Numbered from the stretch's first letter, positions 1 through 8,962 are shown. The stretch: 64,000 bases of DNA from Phycisphaerales bacterium (GCA_029260495.1 JAJDDD010000020.1:124001-188000), one strand, 5' to 3'. Notes: a model not told the origin generated them from the letters alone. Made by a program: numbers and translations.

Positions 1-1618
1 CGTCCTCGGCCTGAATGAGATCATCCTGCGAATCGGAGATGAGGTTGGCTTCCTCCTCCTTGATGATGAGCTCTTCAAGTTCCAGGCGGGTGGATTCGAC
101 GCGCTCTTCAGCGAGGATCAGGGTCAGACGCCGCTGATCAATCTCCCGACGCTGAGCGCGGGCGTCGAGGATGACATTATCGCGGAACTGGTCGTAGTTT
201 CGGATCTGGCGCTGCAGACCGATGATCGCCGAGCGCACGTTGAGATGCTCAATCTCTCGATCAAGGGGAAGGCTGAGCGTCAGGCCGAGCGCGTATCGGG
301 CGTCATCAAGGTCAAAACTCAACAACCCGCCAACACGATCCGTAGGATCGGTGTCAAAGTTAACCGAGCCGTCGAAATCGAGATCAGGCAAAAGTTGGTT
401 GTAGCTGTTGGCGACATCACGGCGGGCGTCATTGATCCGATCGCGCGAGTTTTGCAGATCAAGGCGATAGCGGAGGGCAAGCAGCGCGCTTTGGGCAGGC
501 GCAATCTCGGGCTCAGGTAGTTCCAGAGAGGTGGGATCGATGATGACCGGTGTTTCGACGGGCATGCCGAGACGGATCTTGAAGCGATCGAGCGCGACAA
601 GGTACGCCTCGCGGCGGTCGATCAGGGCGCTGCGGGCAGCGAGGACATCAGACTCAAGCCGGCGGGCCCGACTGGCGCTGACCTTCCCGGCTTCAAAGCG
701 GGCCTGCATACGGTCGAACTCATTGCGCCGGCTATCAAGCGAGCGCCTCTGGTTTTCGATCGAAGAAAGCTGGGCGACGAGGCCGAAGTAGTCCTGCGCG
801 ATATCGACGAGAAACTCCCGACGGAACCGCTCAAAATCGCGGGCAGCGTAGACGAGATCACGCTCAGCCTGAATGAGATCCTCGCGGGCGATCAGCCCCG
901 CGTCGCGCAGGAGCGGGATGTTGGCGCTGAGAACGAGCGAGGAGGACTGGGTGTAATCATCGGTGACGCTGGTGCGTAGCTGCTCGGTGGCGCGCCAGAT
1001 GAGGCGGGCTTCGACATCACCTCCATAGGGGAGCCTCTGGGTGACGCGCAAATCGTTGACGAGATTCAGCGCGGTTTCGGCGCCGCCCTCGAAGTCGCCA
1101 GCAATGTTGGCTGAAAGATCGTCGAAAAAGCGCGGACTCCAGCGATGGCGTTCGATCAGCAGCCGGATGGCCGCGAGAAGATAATCCTCCTCAGCGTTGC
1201 GGTACTCCCGGCTCGTCTCCTGAGCAATGCGGAATGAAGTTGTGAGATTAACGTGCATCGCGTCCGCAGGAATCTCCGCGTACTCATCGAGCTTGACAGC
1301 GACATCGCGATCTTCCGCCGCCATCGGGTAGGGCAGCTCATAGGCTGAGGGGTTGACTGTCTCGGGGTGGAGGTCCGCCTGACCTGGCGCTTGCCAGCGA
1401 CCCTGTTCTTCACTATCCACGCGCGGCGGGCGGGCGCCGGCGTTGAGAGAATCAGATCGATGTTGAACAAGAAGGTCAATTTTCTTATCAACATCGCGGA
1501 GGGAGGAGCAGGCCGGCGTCAGAGACGCTGCGGCAATGAGCAGGCCGGCGGCGAGCGCACGCCGCGAGTGCCCCTGGGGAATCGGAATCGACGGGGTGTG
1601 GGTGCGTGCGAGGAACAT
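1..1618 (-). CDS. TolC-family outer membrane efflux lipoprotein (C-terminus cut by window edge)
   Basis: The frame stays open for 539 codons from the ATG at 1618 to the window edge, so the C-terminus is missing. An N-terminal signal ends in lipobox L-T-P-A-C with Cys37, predicting a lipid-anchored protein. The rest is alpha-helical and shows the outer membrane efflux protein pattern: around residues 300-360 there is a helix with E-A-G-K-V-S and then L-G-M-P-V, and a second related repeat with a beta-rich L-P-D-L-D-F-D segment follows. Such proteins form the outer-membrane duct of tripartite efflux or type I export systems. No membrane fusion protein or pump gene is visible, but one could lie past the left edge. 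No other start lies upstream in frame before the divergent GH35 gene. Confidence 0.85.
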   Translation of the reverse strand, partial: MFLARTHTPSIPIPQGHSRRALAAGLLIAAASLTPACSSLRDVDKKIDLLVQHRSDSLNAGARPPRVDSEEQGRWQAPGQADLHPETVNPSAYELPYPMAAEDRDVAVKLDEYAEIPADAMHVNLTTSFRIAQETSREYRNAEEDYLLAAIRLLIERHRWSPRFFDDLSANIAGDFEGGAETALNLVNDLRVTQRLPYGGDVEARLIWRATEQLRTSVTDDYTQSSSLVLSANIPLLRDAGLIAREDLIQAERDLVYAARDFERFRREFLVDIAQDYFGLVAQLSSIENQRRSLDSRRNEFDRMQARFEAGKVSASRARRLESDVLAARSALIDRREAYLVALDRFKIRLGMPVETPVIIDPTSLELPEPEIAPAQSALLALRYRLDLQNSRDRINDARRDVANSYNQLLPDLDFDGSVNFDTDPTDRVGGLLSFDLDDARYALGLTLSLPLDREIEHLNVRSAIIGLQRQIRNYDQFRDNVILDARAQRREIDQRRLTLILAEERVESTRLELEELIIKEEEANLISDSQDDLIQAED

Positions 1619-1777
1619 GAACTCGGGAGTGTACCGAAGGGCGGTGGACGTCGTTGCAGGTTGGGAGCGGGTTCGTTGCGTGCCGTCGCGCCGGCATTTA
1701 TGGTTTGACCCCCCACTCATCTGACGAACGCCCGCAAGCCAGGCGGACGGGCAGTCATTTTCCGGACACACCTCTTC

Positions 1778-4513
1778 ATGGCTTCAATCACCTACGACGG
1801 ACAGAGCATCAGCATTGATGGTCGCCGGCGCTGGCTCGTCGCTGGGACGATCGACTACACCCGGATTCCGCCCGGGCAGTGGGCTGACCGCCTCGCGGAC
1901 GCCAAACAGCTCGGACTCAACACGATTTGTGCGCCCTTACGCTGGAGCGCCCATGAGCGGACGCCGGGCAAGTTCGACTTTGAAGGTGAGGACGGCGAGC
2001 TTGACATCGCGCAGTTCATCAAGCTGATCGACTCTGCGGGGATGCTCTGCATCCTTCGGGTGGGGCCCTACATTGATGGGGCCTTCGATCTGGGCGGGAT
2101 TCCGCCTGCGATCATGTTGAATGACGACGTGCAGCTGCGGGCGACCAATGAAGCGTACATGCGCGGCGCCTCCAAGTGGCTTTCGCAGGCGATGGGAAAG
2201 GTGCGCGAGCTCCAAGTGACGCGATCCGGCCCCATTGCGCTGATTCAGGTCGAACACAAGTGGTATTGCGGCGACGAAGAGGCAGCCTTGCATCTTGGCG
2301 CGCTGAACAAAACGCTGCGCGAACATGGCGCCTCCGTGCCCTTCGTGAACGCGAACAATCTCTACGCGCGAGCAGAAGGCGACATCGACGGCTGGAACGA
2401 CAGCGAAGCTTTGCTGCCAAAGCTGCGCCAGCTCGGAAGCGTCGCGCCTGATTCACCGCGCATTGTCACCGAAATGCTCATCGGCGATGTGGATGTGTGG
2501 GGCGCTGCTCGGCAAGCGCAGGCGCCGGAAGCTGTCATGGCGCGGCTCGCAGAAGCGCTGGCGGGAGGCGGGCAGTTCAATCTCTGGCCTTTGATCGCGG
2601 GCGTGAACTTCGGCTTTGACGGCGGACGCATTCGCGGGCGTGACGGAGGTCTGGTCGCGACGAGCGCTGGAGAAGCAGCGCCAATTGGTCCCGGCGGCGC
2701 CCGCGGTGAGCTTTTCGATTCGATCAAGCGCGTATGCATGTTCGCATCTTCTTTCGAGAGCGTGCTCGCGTCGTTTGATTCAGAACACCAGTGCATCGCG
2801 CTCTCGCCGCCAACAGCGGGGAAGGGCGTTTCGATTGCGCCGGTCATCGGCGCCCAGGGTGGGGCGATCTTTGTGTTTGGCGATCTTGACGCCAAAAAGC
2901 GCCCAGCGCAGGCTGAACTTGTGCTGCCTAACGGCAGGCAGATCACCGCAGACCTTCGCGATCAACCCGTAGCAATGTGCCTCTTTGATGTGCATCTCTC
3001 GGGACGGGCGAGACTGGATGTATGCTCCTTCAACGCATTTGCTTTGGTTGGGTCCGTCTTCGTCTGTTATGGACGAGCGGGCGCCACCGGCGTGATCTCT
3101 GTCAGCGATGTTGAAGTGGAGCTGTCGGCGCCAACCGGCAAGACGCCCGTTATCGAAGAGATCGAAGGCGCAACGATCGTCCTCTGCAACAAATCGCAAA
3201 TCGACGCAACCTGCATCCATGATGGCGCTATCTATGTGGGCGTGTCGCGCGTCACGCGCGATGGCGAGCCCATCGCGCACGATTCGTTCGCCAAGACACA
3301 TAAAATTTCACGCGAGGGTGTGGTGGAAATTATTCATCCATCCGCCGCCGCCAAGGCGCCTCGTTCGCGCACGTTTACAAGCTGGGAGCAGGCGAGCGTT
3401 GCAGAATATGTTGATGGATCAAGCGATCGCTTTGCCCGCATTGACGCGCCAGCCTCGCTTGAGGCGCTGGGGGCGCCATATGGATATGGCTGGCTGCGGG
3501 TCGAACTAAAAAACCAAAGCGCCAGGCAGATTCACGCAGGATTCCCATTGCTCCACGGGCGTTCGCATGTGTTTCTGGGCGGCAAGAGCGCAGCCTTGCT
3601 CGGAGCGGGCCCGGGCGCAACGGAGTTCCAGACGCCGCTCTCCCTCAAGAAGGGCGAGCAGACACTCACGCTGCTCCTTGAGAATCCCGGCCGATGGAGC
3701 GGCGGGCTGAATCTTGAAAAGCCGGCTGGGTTGCCGAGCCATGTCTACGCGATCAAGCCATTCAAAGCAGGACGGGCGACGCGAATCATCTCGGCGCCCG
3801 TTGATCCGCTCACATTTCGCTCCCCGCTCTGGGGCGTCTATGCGCAGGAGCGGACAGAGCCTGAGCGGATCACTTGGGAGTTTACGCATCGGAAGAAGTC
3901 GCCGATCATTCTTGAGGTGCAAACGCTCCCGCGCCTGGGCGTGCTCGGCGGACTTGTCATTCTTAATGACGAGCCGGTCTTTGTGTTCGATGATTCCGGC
4001 GGTATCGAACACTTCCTTTTGACTAACGAGCTTCTTCGCCGGGGAAAGAACATCGTGCAAATCGCACCGATGCATTGCGGCAAGGATGGAATCAACAAAC
4101 TCGAAAAAGGCGCGACCTTCTTCGAGGGAGTCGAAGCCTTGACGGACGGCGCTGCGCTCGCATTCGCACGGTGGGAGCCGCCGGCGTCGGGAGCGTTTAC
4201 GTCGGCAGCGCCCTCCGCAATGAGCAGGCACAAAGGCGTCCCCACGTGGTGGCGCACGAGCTTTAAGCTCACCAAGCTGGACGCGACGGTTTTCTTCGAT
4301 GCGAACGGACTGACCAAGGGGCAGCTCTATCTCAACGGGCGAAACCTGTGCCGATACTTTGTCGCGACGGAGACAGGGAAAAAAGTTCCGCCGCAAACCC
4401 GGTATGAGCTTCCAGCGCCTTGGTTGCGCACAGACAAGGTCAATGAGCTAATGATCTTTGATGAGAACGGGGCATCACCGGCCAAATGCCGGCTGGCCTT
4501 CGCGGGGGGCTGA
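1778..4513 (+). CDS. GH35-type beta-galactosidase homologue with altered catalytic site
   Basis: This 911-residue protein has an N-terminal TIM-barrel matching glycoside hydrolase family 35: the G-T-I-D-Y-x-R strand near residue 23, W-x-x-H-E-R-x-P-G-K-F-D-F near 56-68, and L-R-V-G-P-Y-I near 93-99. Later beta-sandwich regions fit the jelly-roll domains of large GH35 enzymes. The family nucleophile appears retained as Glu232 in T-E-M-L-I-G. The acid/base motif Q-V-E-N-E-Y-G reads Q-V-E-H-K-W-Y, so Lys161 replaces the catalytic Glu. No signal peptide is apparent, so it is probably cytoplasmic. Family membership is secure; galactosidase activity is doubtful. It is transcribed divergently from the TolC-like gene, with no obvious ribosome binding site. 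Confidence 0.8.
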   Translation: MASITYDGQSISIDGRRRWLVAGTIDYTRIPPGQWADRLADAKQLGLNTICAPLRWSAHERTPGKFDFEGEDGELDIAQFIKLIDSAGMLCILRVGPYIDGAFDLGGIPPAIMLNDDVQLRATNEAYMRGASKWLSQAMGKVRELQVTRSGPIALIQVEHKWYCGDEEAALHLGALNKTLREHGASVPFVNANNLYARAEGDIDGWNDSEALLPKLRQLGSVAPDSPRIVTEMLIGDVDVWGAARQAQAPEAVMARLAEALAGGGQFNLWPLIAGVNFGFDGGRIRGRDGGLVATSAGEAAPIGPGGARGELFDSIKRVCMFASSFESVLASFDSEHQCIALSPPTAGKGVSIAPVIGAQGGAIFVFGDLDAKKRPAQAELVLPNGRQITADLRDQPVAMCLFDVHLSGRARLDVCSFNAFALVGSVFVCYGRAGATGVISVSDVEVELSAPTGKTPVIEEIEGATIVLCNKSQIDATCIHDGAIYVGVSRVTRDGEPIAHDSFAKTHKISREGVVEIIHPSAAAKAPRSRTFTSWEQASVAEYVDGSSDRFARIDAPASLEALGAPYGYGWLRVELKNQSARQIHAGFPLLHGRSHVFLGGKSAALLGAGPGATEFQTPLSLKKGEQTLTLLLENPGRWSGGLNLEKPAGLPSHVYAIKPFKAGRATRIISAPVDPLTFRSPLWGVYAQERTEPERITWEFTHRKKSPIILEVQTLPRLGVLGGLVILNDEPVFVFDDSGGIEHFLLTNELLRRGKNIVQIAPMHCGKDGINKLEKGATFFEGVEALTDGAALAFARWEPPASGAFTSAAPSAMSRHKGVPTWWRTSFKLTKLDATVFFDANGLTKGQLYLNGRNLCRYFVATETGKKVPPQTRYELPAPWLRTDKVNELMIFDENGASPAKCRLAFAGG

Positions 4514-4534
4514 GAAGCTGATCCACCCTGGGAT

Positions 4535-5608
4535 TCAATCAAACAGCGCGGAATCTGTCGGCGAGGCCTGTGACAGCTTGGCTTCGACGATTGCGCGATC
4601 GAGCCCAAGATGATCCGCCGCTGAAGGCGTCAGCTCGCGCCCGCGCCGAGTGCGGGCGAGAAAGCCGATCTGCAACAGGAACGGCTCGACCACGTCTTCA
4701 AGCGTGCCCGAGTCTTCGCCCATCGTCGCAGCGAGCGCTTCGAGCCCCACGGGGCCTCCCTTGTAAGTGGTCGCAATTGTGCGCAGGTAGGAGCGATCAA
4801 GCTCATCCAATCCGAGCGTATCCACGCCTTCCAGCGCCAGCGCTTCAGCCACGACGCGCGCATCCACCCGCTCATCGGCGCGCACAAGCGAGTAGTCGCG
4901 CACGCGCCGCAGCAAGCGATTCGCGACGCGCGGCGTGCCGCGCGAGCGCGAGCTAATTTCACTGAGCGCGCCATCCAGCGCGCCGGTGGTCGCACCGACG
5001 CCAAACTCAAGCAGGTCGGCGCTGCGATGAAGGATAATGAGCAACTCATCAACATCGTAGTAGCGCATGTGGTGCGCAAGACCGAATCGCGCGCGCAGCG
5101 GCGAGGAAAGCAATCCCGCGCGGGTGGTGGCGCCAATGAGCGTGAACGGTTTCAGATTGATCGAAACAGTCCGCGCATGCATGCCGGAATCAACCGTCAC
5201 ATCAATCCGGCGATCTTCCATCGCGGGATAGAGAAACTCCTCAACGGCTGCGGGGAGGCGGTGAATCTCATCAATAAAGAGCACGTCGTTGGCGCCAAGC
5301 CTGGTGAGGGCGCCAACGAGATCGGAAGGCCGCGTCAGCGCGGGGCCGCTTGTCGCATGCACACGGGCGCCCATTTCCACTGCGATGACATGAGCCATCG
5401 TGGTTTTTCCGAGCCCCGGCGGGCCATCCAGCAGAACGTGCTCGACGGGTTCACTGCGCTTGCGGGCTGATTCGATGGTGATGCGAACACGTTCGATGAG
5501 GTCGGGCTGGCCGATGAACTCCTCGATGCTGCGCGGGCGCAGCGACCAGTTGGCCTGCTCATCGTCAGGGTTGGTCGATTGCGCCGTGATGATGCGCTCG
5601 GTCGCCAT
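4535..5608 (-). CDS. ruvB: Holliday junction branch migration ATPase RuvB
   Basis: This 357-residue AAA+ motor drives RuvA-bound Holliday junction migration during recombinational repair. Walker A is G-P-P-G-L-G-K-T-T at residues 62-70 and Walker B is F-I-D-E-I-H around 111-116. The sensor and arginine-finger region G-A-T-T-R-A-G-L-L-S follows, then a C-terminal winged-helix with G-P-V-G-L-E-A-L and a G-F-L-A-R-T-R-R-G-R segment. The length is usual for the family. ruvA and ruvC are not adjacent, unlike the common ruvABC order. A small membrane protein gene lies 49 bases upstream on the same strand and may share the transcript. Confidence 0.97.
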   Translation of the reverse strand: MATERIITAQSTNPDDEQANWSLRPRSIEEFIGQPDLIERVRITIESARKRSEPVEHVLLDGPPGLGKTTMAHVIAVEMGARVHATSGPALTRPSDLVGALTRLGANDVLFIDEIHRLPAAVEEFLYPAMEDRRIDVTVDSGMHARTVSINLKPFTLIGATTRAGLLSSPLRARFGLAHHMRYYDVDELLIILHRSADLLEFGVGATTGALDGALSEISSRSRGTPRVANRLLRRVRDYSLVRADERVDARVVAEALALEGVDTLGLDELDRSYLRTIATTYKGGPVGLEALAATMGEDSGTLEDVVEPFLLQIGFLARTRRGRELTPSAADHLGLDRAIVEAKLSQASPTDSALFD

Positions 5609-5657
5609 GAATCAGAGTGTACCCGGCGGCCTTGACTGGCGCACCCTCCGATCGTTC

Positions 5658-6038
5658 TCAGCGTGGAAAATACCGATGAATGTTCCGCACGATGAGAATC
5701 AGGACTACTGCATTCACCGCCATCGTTCCCCAGAAGGCAATGCCGAAGTTGTTGTTCCTGGTCGCCAGGTGCGTGCCGATCATGCTGTCTGCTGTCAGAA
5801 AAAGCACGAAGAGTGTCGAAAAGAAAGCGGTGCGATGCCAGAGCATGATCATGAAGGCGAGATAGCTGACCGCAAAGAAGATAAAGAGCGGTTTCATCTC
5901 AAGATTGATGACGAATCGCACCGCGAGAAACAGAAAGACCAGCGTGAGATCCCAATGCTCAATAAGTTTGTGCCAGCGCGGCAGGTTTGCAGATGGCTCA
6001 AGGGCGCTGTCGACTGATGGTGAAGCTTCATTCGTCAT
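5658..6038 (-). CDS. small integral membrane protein of unknown function
   Basis: A 126-residue hydrophobic protein with about four predicted membrane helices (roughly residues 30-45, 50-66, 70-88 and 100-120) and a short polar N-terminus. A longer frame reaching 6305 exists, but its extra 89 residues are low-complexity and run antisense into the neighbouring lipoprotein gene, so the ATG at 6038 is preferred. I do not recognise a family. It lies between a BamE-like lipoprotein gene and ruvB, all on the minus strand. An intrinsic terminator at 6080-6103 separates it from the lipoprotein gene, so it probably has its own promoter or depends on readthrough. Confidence 0.7.
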   Translation of the reverse strand: MTNEASPSVDSALEPSANLPRWHKLIEHWDLTLVFLFLAVRFVINLEMKPLFIFFAVSYLAFMIMLWHRTAFFSTLFVLFLTADSMIGTHLATRNNNFGIAFWGTMAVNAVVLILIVRNIHRYFPR

Positions 6039-6079
6039 GGAGAAGAGTGTATCGCATCCCTGCGATGCGCTCGCCCATG

Positions 6080-6103
6080 AAAAAAGCGCGCCGAAGCGCG
6101 CCT
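6080..6103 (-). terminator. intrinsic terminator after the BamE-like lipoprotein gene
   Basis: On the minus strand a GCGCGC / GCGCGC stem (6096-6101 with 6086-6091) closes on a TTCG tetraloop, extended by two weaker pairs, and is followed by a run of six T (6085-6080). This is a classic rho-independent terminator, placed just downstream of the gene ending at 6136. Confidence 0.85.
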
Positions 6104-6135
6104 GAATCTGAATTAAACTGTATTGCCAACTCTGT

Positions 6136-6522
6136 TCAGTCAGACCACACATCCTCCACGACATCGCCATCGAACTGGATATAGACGGTGCGCGTTGTCT
6201 CGGTGCGATCTGAGCCATGAAAGAGAAGGAAGACGGACCCACCGGACTTATGCACCTTGCGAGATTCATACCGCCAGATTTCAGCGCCATGCTGCTCGCC
6301 GGCATAGGTCATGCTGGATGGCTCGCCCAGCACCGCCCGCACCCAGTTCTTGTCTGTCTCGCCGGGCTTGACACGCTTGATGGTGTCACGACCGATGTAG
6401 CGGCCGCTTTCATACGTCTTGCTCGATCCGGCGACGAGACAGCCGGGCGTCAGCGTCGCGACGGAGCCCAGCGCGACGGCGGCGACGGCGGCTTTCACAA
6501 TCATCATGCGTTGCTTCATCAT
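6136..6522 (-). CDS. BamE/SmpA-like small outer membrane lipoprotein
   Basis: This 128-residue protein has a short positively charged start, a hydrophobic stretch and lipobox L-T-P-G-C, indicating lipid attachment at about Cys28. The mature part has the small alpha/beta pattern of the SmpA/OmlA (BamE-like) fold: an I-K-R-V-K-P-G-E-T helix start, a segment around V-L-G-E-P-S, and beta strands ending in V-Y-I-Q-F-D-G. The V-K-P-G-x-T then L-G-x-P spacing is typical of that superfamily. A role in the outer-membrane assembly machinery is possible but not shown, because no bam genes are nearby. It ends in an intrinsic terminator. Confidence 0.65.
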   Translation of the reverse strand: MMKQRMMIVKAAVAAVALGSVATLTPGCLVAGSSKTYESGRYIGRDTIKRVKPGETDKNWVRAVLGEPSSMTYAGEQHGAEIWRYESRKVHKSGGSVFLLFHGSDRTETTRTVYIQFDGDVVEDVWSD

Positions 6523-6621
6523 CCATTCTCCATGTGTTGGGACTGAGCGAGGAACACCCCCGGCGCTGGAGCGCGCAGAATCCGCGCCCGCCAGTTCATA
6601 CCGGATCAGCGCGCGAAGATT

Positions 6622-7368
6622 TCAGTCTTTCGGGGAACTGTCCTGATCGGCGCCCAACTCTTCCGGCCCGCGGGACTCATCGAGCGCCTGCTGAAGCAAC
6701 TCCCGAAGTCTGGTTCGACGATGCGACTCATCTGTAAAAACCGTCGGCACGCGAAGCTCAACATCTGACACACGCTCAAGTTGCGCGGTCGCGGCGCTCC
6801 GCCGGGCGCTTCGGTCGGAAATGGCGTAAATCGCGTTTGGCCTGTCTGGGCGCCGGGCGGATGAATCAGACACAGCGCCAGCCAAGCGCGGGGTGGCTTG
6901 TGTCGGCGCTCTCAAGCCGGCGAGCCGCTGGACACGCAAGAGCTCCGCTGTAGAACCCGGCGGCGGCGTCCACGGGTCGGGAACGAGCGGAGAGTCGAGT
7001 TGTTCGACGCCCCCAATGAGAAAGACCGTTCCCGCAGGGACGACGGGAATCTCGCCCTGCTTGCGCGTCAAAAAATATTCCGACCTCGGAAAGACCGCAG
7101 CGACGCCCCCATCAATCCGGACAAGCTGCCCCGGCGCCAGCGGCGTCTGGTACAGCCTGGCGAAGCGCGTCGGAGCGTTGGGCTGATCGAAAAGCACGCG
7201 GAGGCTTGTCGCCAGCTCGTCCCGATCGGTGACGCCCTGATCCACAAGCTCCAGCTGGCTTTCGGGCTGATCCGCAGCTTGGACGAACCCAACCGACGCG
7301 GTCAGGAAAACGCTGGCCAGCAAGATCGCGGATTGAGGCGTTGATGTGAACATGGCGTCTCGGACCAT
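6622..7368 (-). CDS. secreted protein of unknown function
   Basis: A 248-residue protein with an N-terminal signal peptide (hydrophobic core I-L-L-A-S-V-F-L-T-A-S-V, probable cleavage after V-Q-A). ATG 7368 is the first start; ATG 7353, five codons later, gives a more compact signal. The mature region is polar, rich in Arg and Pro, with a central hydrophobic strand near T-V-F-L-I-G-G-V and no repeats or cysteines that suggest a family. It may be periplasmic. It lies 99 bases upstream of the BamE-like gene on the same strand and is divergent from the TetR gene. Function unknown. Confidence 0.6.
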   Translation of the reverse strand: MVRDAMFTSTPQSAILLASVFLTASVGFVQAADQPESQLELVDQGVTDRDELATSLRVLFDQPNAPTRFARLYQTPLAPGQLVRIDGGVAAVFPRSEYFLTRKQGEIPVVPAGTVFLIGGVEQLDSPLVPDPWTPPPGSTAELLRVQRLAGLRAPTQATPRLAGAVSDSSARRPDRPNAIYAISDRSARRSAATAQLERVSDVELRVPTVFTDESHRRTRLRELLQQALDESRGPEELGADQDSSPKD

Positions 7369-7520
7369 AGTATCGGCCCGCAGAATCCCGATCGCACACC
7401 GCAGACGCAGATTTCCGTCGACGCTCGCATGCCAGACGTCCGGGAACCGCCCGACGATGCGAGCCGAGGCTGGCTGGCCTACGATTCATACTGCTGGGGG
7501 GCTGGACCGATGGGTCTATT

Positions 7521-7540
7521 GTGTGTATCTGAAGTCACAC
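7521..7540. promoter_or_regulatory. inverted repeat upstream of the TetR gene, possible operator
   Basis: GTGTG (7521-7525) and CACAC (7536-7540) flank a 10-base spacer, 27 bases before the TetR-family start codon. TetR regulators commonly bind such repeats to repress themselves. The arms are short, so this is only suggestive. Confidence 0.3.
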
Positions 7541-7567
7541 CAAGAACTGTGAGCGACGTTTTCAGGC

Positions 7568-8152
7568 ATGGCCCGCACCAAAGAATTCGATGTTGACGAA
7601 GCCCTGACCAAGGCGATGGAGATTTTCTGGGCCAAGGGCTTTGAAGCGACCTCCATCCAGGATCTTGTCGATCACACGGGCGTCAACCGATGCAGCCTGT
7701 ATTCAACCTTTGGCGACAAACACGCCCTCTACGTGCGCGCATTCAACCATTACGGCACGACCATCGTCGCTAATTTCGAAGCGATGCTCCACGCTGCCGA
7801 CTCCCCCCTCGAGGCCATTCACGCGATGTTCAACGCTCTGGTCGATCATGTGGATGGCGAGTGCAAGGGATGCCTGATCACGAACGCTGCGGTGGAGCTC
7901 GCGCCCCATGATCCAGTGGTGGCTGACTCTGTCCGCGGACTCATGCAGAAGGTCGAGGATGCGATCGAGGGAACACTTCAGCGGGCAGTCAACGCTGGCC
8001 AGCTTGAGGAAGCAACCAATACCCGAGCCCTGGCGCGGCAGCTCGCATGCGTTGCTCAGGGGATGATCGTGATGTCCAAGGCCTCACTGCCCAAGTCGAC
8101 TCTGAAAGACATCGCCGTCACCACACTCGCCTCATTCACTCCCGCCTCCTGA
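7568..8152 (+). CDS. TetR/AcrR-family transcriptional regulator
   Basis: A 194-residue regulator. The N-terminal helix-turn-helix covers about residues 8-55, with the family pattern A-M-E-I-F-W-x-K-G-F-E-A-T-S-I-Q-D-L and then G-V-N-R-C-S-L-Y-S-T-F-G-D-K. The rest is an alpha-helical ligand-binding domain resembling the TetR_C group, which includes a C-K-G-C-L-I motif near 98-103. It probably represses the AhpD-like gene 163 bases downstream on the same strand, in front of which an imperfect 16-base palindrome lies. Ligand unknown; the paired cysteines could be redox-sensitive. Confidence 0.9.
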   Translation: MARTKEFDVDEALTKAMEIFWAKGFEATSIQDLVDHTGVNRCSLYSTFGDKHALYVRAFNHYGTTIVANFEAMLHAADSPLEAIHAMFNALVDHVDGECKGCLITNAAVELAPHDPVVADSVRGLMQKVEDAIEGTLQRAVNAGQLEEATNTRALARQLACVAQGMIVMSKASLPKSTLKDIAVTTLASFTPAS

Positions 8153-8203
8153 ATAAGTAGGTTCCGGGACGAATACCTCAATATCGATTTTTTTCATTAT
8201 TTA

Positions 8204-8219
8204 CGAAACGCTCGTTCCG
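8204..8219. promoter_or_regulatory. imperfect palindrome upstream of AhpD-like gene, candidate TetR operator
   Basis: CGAAACG (8204-8210) and CGTTCCG (8213-8219) pair at six of seven positions around a two-base centre. Size and symmetry fit a TetR-type operator. It lies about 96 bases before the start codon at 8316, just after an AT-rich stretch that could hold the promoter. Confidence 0.4.
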
Positions 8220-8315
8220 CAAAGAGCATCTCATGTGGAGACGGGCAGCGGTGAAAATCAACGCTGGTCCACACATTCACGCATCAATGCCAGAGAGACA
8301 CAGAAAGGAATCACC

Positions 8316-8882
8316 ATGGCACAGTTCCAAACACACACCATCGAGACGGCGCCCGCAGATTCGAAGGAAATCCTGACAGCGGTCAACAAAAAGCTCGGCT
8401 TCATCCCCAATATGCTTGGAAAGCTCGCGGAAGCGCCCACTGCTGTAAAGGCGTATCTATCGCTCGCTGACATTTATGGCGAAACCTCCTTCACCCCGAC
8501 CGAGCGAGAGGTCGTAGCGATGACATCGAGCTTTGAGAACGAGTGCCACTACTGCATGGCGGCGCATTCCACCGCAGCCAAGGGCGCCGGCGTGCCGGGC
8601 GATGTGATCGAAGCGCTCCGCAGCGGCGAGAAACTCGCTGATAACAAACTCGAAGCATTACGGACCTTCGCTCGGAAGGTCGTCACTCGGCGCGGCTGGG
8701 TTGAGGATGCAGATGTCCAGGCCTTCAAGAACGCTGGGTACACAAATGCTCAGTCGCTGGAAGTGATTGTGGGCGTTGCGCTCAAGACCATCAGCAATTA
8801 TTCCAATCATCTTCTGGACACTCCCGTGGACGGCCCTTTTAAGACACAGACCTGGGAACCACCCGTCAAGGCGGGTGTCTAA
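8316..8882 (+). CDS. AhpD-like / carboxymuconolactone decarboxylase family peroxidase
   Basis: 188 residues, from the ATG at 8316 preceded by AGAAAGGAA. A GTG at 8235 would only add a poor N-terminus. The core carries E-C-H-Y-C-M-A-A-H with Cys77, Cys80 and His84, the C-x-x-C-x-x-x-H redox centre of AhpD-type alkylhydroperoxidases. The N-terminal G-F-I-P-N-M-L-G-K-L and T-P-T-E-R-E-V-V segments are typical of the peroxidase-related subgroup. It is likely a cytoplasmic thiol peroxidase or reductase. The upstream TetR gene and palindrome suggest local control, and a strong terminator lies downstream. Confidence 0.88.
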   Translation: MAQFQTHTIETAPADSKEILTAVNKKLGFIPNMLGKLAEAPTAVKAYLSLADIYGETSFTPTEREVVAMTSSFENECHYCMAAHSTAAKGAGVPGDVIEALRSGEKLADNKLEALRTFARKVVTRRGWVEDADVQAFKNAGYTNAQSLEVIVGVALKTISNYSNHLLDTPVDGPFKTQTWEPPVKAGV

Positions 8883-8936
8883 GGAAATGACTGGACGGAA
8901 TGCGGGTTTTCCGGGGGTCCGGGAAACTTCCGGGGA

Positions 8937-8962
8937 GGCCCGGTGAGGGAGCCGGGCCTTTT
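8937..8962 (+). terminator. intrinsic terminator after AhpD-like gene
   Basis: GGCCCGG (8937-8943) pairs with CCGGGCC (8952-8958) around an 8-base loop and is followed by TTTT. This closes the TetR/AhpD unit. Confidence 0.8.

Noticed and set aside
3506-4396. 296-codon minus-strand open frame
   Set aside because: Antisense to the GH35-type gene, no ribosome binding site, Arg-rich shadow composition.
5658-6305. Longer 215-codon form of the small membrane protein
   Set aside because: The extra N-terminus is low-complexity and runs across a terminator and the opposite strand of its neighbour; ATG 6038 gives a sensible protein.
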